Source: Actinomycetota bacterium
GTDB taxonomy: Bacteria; Actinomycetota; Acidimicrobiia; IMCC26256; BP-133
Direction: 5' to 3'
NCBI GenBank assembly: GCA_030838815.1
Contig: JAUZEX010000490.1
Span: 1-8,861 of the forward strand
Length of the DNA: 8,861 bases
The notes beneath the pieces were generated by a model. That model was not told the DNA's origin. It did not search any database and saw nothing but the letters and a program-made list of their open reading frames with translations. Shown here piece by piece: positions 5,847 through 8,861 of this stretch (position 1 is the stretch's first letter; each line of letters opens with the position of its first letter). The position numbers were made by a program, and so were the translations under genes.

Positions 5847-6958
5847 GGGAGCGTCTGGACCTCGACCGACAGCACCGGGGGCAGGTCGGTCACGATCGGC
5901 ACCCAGCGGTCGCCGGCGTCGGCCGACACGTAGACGGCGCCGCCGGTGGTCCCGAAGTAGATGCCGCACGGATCGAGGCCGTCGACGGTCATGGCGTCCC
6001 GCAGCACGTTGACGTAGCAGTTGGCCTGGGGCAGCCCCTCCGTCAGGGCCTCCCACTCCTCGCCGCCGGTGCGGCTGCGGTACACCCGCAGCCGGCCGTC
6101 CGGCGGGTAGTGCTCCGAATCGCTGTGGATCGGGACGACGTAGATGGTCTCGGGTTCGTGGGCGTGGACGTCGATGACGAAACCGAAGTCGGTCGGAAGG
6201 TTGCCGCTCACCTCCCGCCAGGAGTCACCGCCGTCGTCGCTGCGCATTACGTCCCAGTGCTTCTGCATGAACAGCACGTCGGGACGGGCGGGATGGGCGG
6301 CGATGTGGTGGACGCAGTGGCCGACCTCGGCGGCGGGGTCCGGGATGCCCTCGGAGTGCAGCCCCTTGTTGATCGGCCGCCACGACTGGCCGCCGTCGTC
6401 GCTGCGGAAGGCGCCGGCGGCGGAGATGGCGGTGATGATCCGGTCGGGACGGTCCCGGTCGAGGATCACGGTGTGGAGGCACATGCCGCCCGCGCCGGGC
6501 TGCCACGCCGGACCAGTCCCGTGGCCCCGAAGGCCGGCCAATTCACCCCAGCTCTGCCCGCCGTCGTCGGAGCGGAACAGGGCGGCGTCCTCCACCCCGG
6601 CGTAGACCCGGTCGGGGTCGGTGGGCGACGGCTCCAGATGCCACACCCGGGCGAACTCCCAGGGGTGGGGCGTGCCGTCGTACCACTGGTGGGTACCGGT
6701 CTCACCCTCGTACCGGAAGTCATTCCCAACCGGGTTCCACGTCCGGCCGCCGTCGTCCGACCGCTGGATGATCTGGCCGAACCATCCGCTCGACTGCGAG
6801 GCGTAGAGCCGGTCGGGGTCGGCCGGGGATCCCTTCACGTGGTACATCTCCCAGCCCCCGAAGTGCGGGCCGTCGACGTCCCACTTCGTCCGGCTGCCGT
6901 CGGCCGTCAGGATGAACGCCCCTTTGCGGGTTCCCACCGCGACCCGAACTCCGCTCAT
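5843..6958 (-). CDS. Intracellular BNR/Asp-box beta-propeller protein
   Basis: The protein has 371 residues. Six Asp-box-like hairpins follow S-x-D-x-G-x-x-W or a close variant: at 67-74, 130-137, 186-193 and 240-247 (all RSDDGG plus W) and weaker ones at 295-302 (SRTGGEEW) and 345-352 (SADAGDRW). Each follows a hydrophobic strand and a PDRLYA- or PDRVYA-like turn, as in sialidase, sortilin and YCF48-type propellers. There is no signal peptide, so it is probably cytoplasmic, unusual for a sialidase, and the Arg triad of sialidases is not apparent; automatic names such as exo-alpha-sialidase would likely be wrong. Conserved-looking His and Trp clusters (HQWYDGTPHPWEF, residues 90-102; VGHCVHHIAAHP, 212-223) may be a ligand or metal site. 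It sits 42 bases after a metal permease gene and overlaps the MoaD-like gene. Confidence 0.92.
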   Translation of the reverse strand: MSGVRVAVGTRKGAFILTADGSRTKWDVDGPHFGGWEMYHVKGSPADPDRLYASQSSGWFGQIIQRSDDGGRTWNPVGNDFRYEGETGTHQWYDGTPHPWEFARVWHLEPSPTDPDRVYAGVEDAALFRSDDGGQSWGELAGLRGHGTGPAWQPGAGGMCLHTVILDRDRPDRIITAISAAGAFRSDDGGQSWRPINKGLHSEGIPDPAAEVGHCVHHIAAHPARPDVLFMQKHWDVMRSDDGGDSWREVSGNLPTDFGFVIDVHAHEPETIYVVPIHSDSEHYPPDGRLRVYRSRTGGEEWEALTEGLPQANCYVNVLRDAMTVDGLDPCGIYFGTTGGAVYVSADAGDRWVPIVTDLPPVLSVEVQTLP

Positions 6959-6966
6959 CTGCTCGT

Positions 6967-6975
6967 CCTCCTCCT
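6967..6975 (-). promoter_or_regulatory. Strong ribosome binding site of the propeller gene
   Basis: AGGAGGAGG on the minus strand lies 8 bases before the ATG at 6958. This is much stronger than the sites of the neighbouring overlapped genes and suggests independent, abundant translation of the propeller protein. Confidence 0.75.
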
Positions 6976-7000
6976 GGCCCGGGCCCGTCGCCCCAGCTTC

Positions 7001-7879
7001 TCACCGTTCCGACGACGGGGGCGCCGGAAACTCATCGGTCTGGAGGCGGACCCGGGCGGACAGCTCCACGGCCAGCCACACGACGAACCCGGTGGCGACG
7101 ATGCTGGAACTCGGCGGGAGGTTCGGCCGGACGTAGCTGAGCCACAGCCCGGCCCAGACGGTGCCGACAGCGATCGCCACCGACGCGGCCATGGCCCGCC
7201 ACGGCCGGGCGGTCAGCCGCTGGGCGGTGGCGGCCGGGGTGGTGATCAACCCGAGCAACAGCAGCGCTCCGACGACCTGGACCAGTTGGGCGACCATGAC
7301 GCCGGCGGCGACGAGGAACGCGACGTTCAACGCCCGGACCGGCACGCCGCGGGCCTCGGCGACGTCGGGATCGATCGAGGCGAACAGCAGCGGCCGGCTG
7401 ATGACGAGCATGGCGGCGACGACGCCGGCCGCGATCCATCCCGTCTGCGCCGCAGTGGCGCGGTCGATCCCGAAGATCGACCCGAAGAGGACCCGCACCG
7501 CCCCTGCGCCGTTGCCGGTGGCGCGCGCCGACGTGAAGACGGACAGGAACAGCACGCCCAGACCGAGGAGCCACGTGAACACCACTCCGGTGACGACGTC
7601 GTTGAGCCGGGCCCGTCCGCCGAGGACGGCGAGCAGGACGGCCACGGCCACGGTGGCGGCGAAGACGCCGGTGCGGGCGGCGAACCCGAAGGCGAGAGCG
7701 GCCAGCCCGCCGGTGAAGGCGACGTGGCCGAGGGCGTCGCCGGCGAAGACCTGGTTGCGCAGCACCAGGAAGGCGCCGATGAGACCGGCGGCGATGGCCG
7801 CGGCCGTCCCGGCGGCGAAGGCCCGCCGGAAGAAATCCTGGGACAGCGGCCCGGCCCAGATGGCCAGCAGCAGGCTCAT
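7001..7879 (-). CDS. Metal ABC transporter permease, ABC-3 (ZnuB/MntB) family, second in operon
   Basis: The protein has 292 residues with about eight hydrophobic segments. Family signatures are visible: FAGDALGHVAFTG (45-57, with the conserved D48 and H52), GIDRATAAQ (137-145), SRPLLFASIDPDVAEARGV (161-179, the cytoplasmic coupling region) and VGALLLLGLITTPAATA (203-219). ABC-3 permeases import Zn, Mn or Fe across the inner membrane with an ATPase and a solute-binding lipoprotein. The substrate cannot be told from this sequence. Its ATG overlaps the stop of the preceding permease by 4 bases (ATGA), and the G-rich sequence before the ATG lies in a hairpin. The two permeases share motifs such as RPLLFAS and AEA-GVPVRA and probably form a heterodimer. 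Confidence 0.93.
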   Translation of the reverse strand: MSLLLAIWAGPLSQDFFRRAFAAGTAAAIAAGLIGAFLVLRNQVFAGDALGHVAFTGGLAALAFGFAARTGVFAATVAVAVLLAVLGGRARLNDVVTGVVFTWLLGLGVLFLSVFTSARATGNGAGAVRVLFGSIFGIDRATAAQTGWIAAGVVAAMLVISRPLLFASIDPDVAEARGVPVRALNVAFLVAAGVMVAQLVQVVGALLLLGLITTPAATAQRLTARPWRAMAASVAIAVGTVWAGLWLSYVRPNLPPSSSIVATGFVVWLAVELSARVRLQTDEFPAPPSSER

Positions 7880-8793
7880 GCGGCCCCGGTCATACGGGGC
7901 CGCCGGGTCCAGCGGCCCCGGACGGCCCCCGCGCTCCGGGCCAGCAGGTAGCCGACGAAGCCGACCGAGGTGACCCAGAACCCCACCGGGCGGTCGGTGA
8001 AGTACGCCGCAGCCAGCCCGGCCCACACCGTGACCAGGGCCAGCCCCACCGACAGGACGAGACCCACCGACGGCCGGGTGGTGAGCGCCGTGGCGCTGGC
8101 GGCGGGAACGACCAGGAGGCCGAGCACCAGAAGCACGCCGGTGAACTGGCTGGCCTCGGCCACCGCGCAGCCGAGCAGGATCAGGTAGAGCAGCGACACG
8201 GCCCGCACCGGCACACCGGCCGCTTCCGCCACCCGGGGGTCGACCGAAGCGAAGAGCAACGGCCGGCCGAGGACCGCCAGGACTGCCAGGGCCAGTGCGG
8301 CCGTGATCGTCAGGACCAGGACGTCGTCGCGGGTCACGCCCAGGAACGATCCGAACAGGAAGCCGCTGAGGCTGGAGAGGAAGCCCCGGTAGAGGCTGAC
8401 GAACCAGAAGCCGACGGCGAGGGCCATGGCCTGCACGGCGCCGACGGTGGCCGAGTGCCGTTCACGACGGCCGGGTCCCAGAGGGCTGAGCCAGGCGATG
8501 AGCGCGGCACCGGCCACGGCGAACCCGAAGTAGCCGACGAGGGGCGCCAGGCCGAGGTAGACCGCCCCCGACGCACCGGGGAAGGCCACGCTGGCCAGGG
8601 TGTGGGCGGCGTAGGTCTCGCCCCGGAGGACGGCGAACCAGCCGATCGCCCCGCACATCACCGCCGCCACCGCCCCGGCGACGAAGGCGTTGCGCATGAA
8701 CGGGTACTGCAGCAGGAGGTGGAGGTCCCGGTGCAGGTCCCACGAGAGGCGCGCCGCGGCACCCATCGGGCCGGCCCAGCCCTCAATGGGCAT
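7876..8793 (-). CDS. Metal ABC transporter permease, ABC-3 (ZnuB/MntB) family, first in operon
   Basis: The protein has 305 residues with about eight hydrophobic segments between residues 35 and 290. ABC-3 landmarks include AHTLASVAFPGASG (63-76), GSFLGVTRDDV (148-158), GRPLLFASVDPRVAEAAGV (176-194) and TGVLLVLGLLVVPAASATAL (218-237). At the place where many ABC-3 permeases have a His two or three residues before the FPG-type turn (kept as H52 in the partner), this protein has S68, with a His four residues earlier (H64), so the two permeases may contribute unequally to the metal path. Residues 1-30 are an amphipathic leader with several His. The chosen ATG overlaps the end of the upstream ATPase gene by 11 bases and lacks a clear ribosome binding site; ATG 8766 (M10) is an alternative start. 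Confidence 0.92.
   Translation of the reverse strand: MPIEGWAGPMGAAARLSWDLHRDLHLLLQYPFMRNAFVAGAVAAVMCGAIGWFAVLRGETYAAHTLASVAFPGASGAVYLGLAPLVGYFGFAVAGAALIAWLSPLGPGRRERHSATVGAVQAMALAVGFWFVSLYRGFLSSLSGFLFGSFLGVTRDDVLVLTITAALALAVLAVLGRPLLFASVDPRVAEAAGVPVRAVSLLYLILLGCAVAEASQFTGVLLVLGLLVVPAASATALTTRPSVGLVLSVGLALVTVWAGLAAAYFTDRPVGFWVTSVGFVGYLLARSAGAVRGRWTRRPRMTGAA
7880..7903 (-). promoter_or_regulatory. Perfect 9-bp hairpin ending at the start codon of the second permease
   Basis: On the minus strand GCGGCCCCG and CGGGGCCGC pair perfectly around TATGAC, and the last base of the stem is adjacent to the A of ATG 7879. The hairpin lies inside the last codons of the first permease and would hide the only G-rich ribosome binding site of the second. 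Ribosomes translating the first permease would open it, giving translational coupling. An accidental GC-rich palindrome in the RRPRMTGAA codons is the alternative. Confidence 0.55.
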
Positions 8794-8861
8794 GGAAGGA
8801 GGCCGCCTCGGGCTGGCCGACGACCACCATCCGGCCGCTGCTGGTACGCACGACCTCGACC
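8783..8861 (-). CDS. Probable metal ABC transporter ATP-binding protein, last 25 codons only
   Basis: On the minus strand a frame open from the window edge encodes VEVVRTSSGRMVVVGQPEAASFHAH and stops at TGA 8785-8783, overlapping the first permease gene by 11 bases. The fragment is too short to show Walker or signature motifs. The call rests on position: tandem ABC-3 permease genes are normally preceded by their ATPase gene, and the tail ends in His-rich residues. The solute-binding protein gene would lie further to the right, outside the window, or elsewhere. Confidence 0.6.
   Translation of the reverse strand, partial: VEVVRTSSGRMVVVGQPEAASFHAH

Noticed and set aside
5843..6958. Naming the propeller protein a sialidase
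   Set aside because: Asp boxes alone are structural. There is no signal peptide, and no sialidase Arg triad or FRIP motif is apparent.
6110..7951. A 613-residue plus-strand frame over the propeller and permease genes
   Set aside because: It is antisense to genes with clear motifs and overlapping junctions, and its composition is low-complexity Gly/Asp/Arg/Pro.
8776..8816. 7-bp inverted arms (CCAGCCC / GGGCTGG) around the first permease start
   Set aside because: The loop is 27 bases and the arms are short and GC-rich, so chance is likely. It is much weaker than the hairpin at 7880-7903.

Overview
The window is about 70% GC with dense, overlapping genes, GTG starts as well as ATG, and strong G-rich ribosome binding sites. 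It looks like a chromosomal segment of a high-GC actinobacterium, with Acidimicrobiia-like relatives as my best guess. I see no phage, transposase, integrase, CRISPR, tRNA or rRNA sequence.

Left block (1-2656, + strand): the C-terminal part of a DUF5682-family protein, then a gene for a von Willebrand A (VWA) protein with a complete MIDAS metal-ion site. These two families are usually encoded beside a MoxR-type AAA+ ATPase, which would lie left of the window. The 175-base gap between them holds two tandem 68-bp repeats. Each folds into a near-perfect two-part hairpin, and together they lie inside a 59-codon frame that overlaps both neighbours.

Middle block (2693-3798): a hairpin that could terminate transcription from both sides, a secreted type-1 copper protein (cupredoxin, - strand), and a divergent exported protein of unknown function with four cysteines and a possible Tat signal (+ strand). 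The divergent intergenic region carries an 8-bp inverted repeat lying over a candidate -10 element of the cupredoxin gene.

Right block (3814-8861, all - strand, transcribed right to left): the last 25 codons of what is probably an ABC transporter ATPase, two different metal-type ABC-3 permeases, an intracellular BNR/Asp-box beta-propeller protein, a MoaD/ThiS-like small protein ending in Gly-Gly, and a 550-residue FAD oxidoreductase. The ATPase/permease, permease/permease and propeller/MoaD junctions all overlap, so translation is probably coupled. A perfect 9-bp hairpin ends directly at the start codon of the second permease. The oxidoreductase joins a cyclic-nucleotide-binding-like domain, a thioredoxin/glutaredoxin-like domain and a thioredoxin-reductase-like flavoprotein, but lacks the usual redox cysteines in both of the last two domains.

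Functional picture (inference): divalent metal uptake (probably Zn or Mn) is co-transcribed with an uncharacterised propeller plus sulfur-carrier-like pair and perhaps the flavoprotein. The strongest candidates for undescribed biology are that pair, the repeat-filled link between DUF5682 and VWA, and the hairpin at the permease junction.
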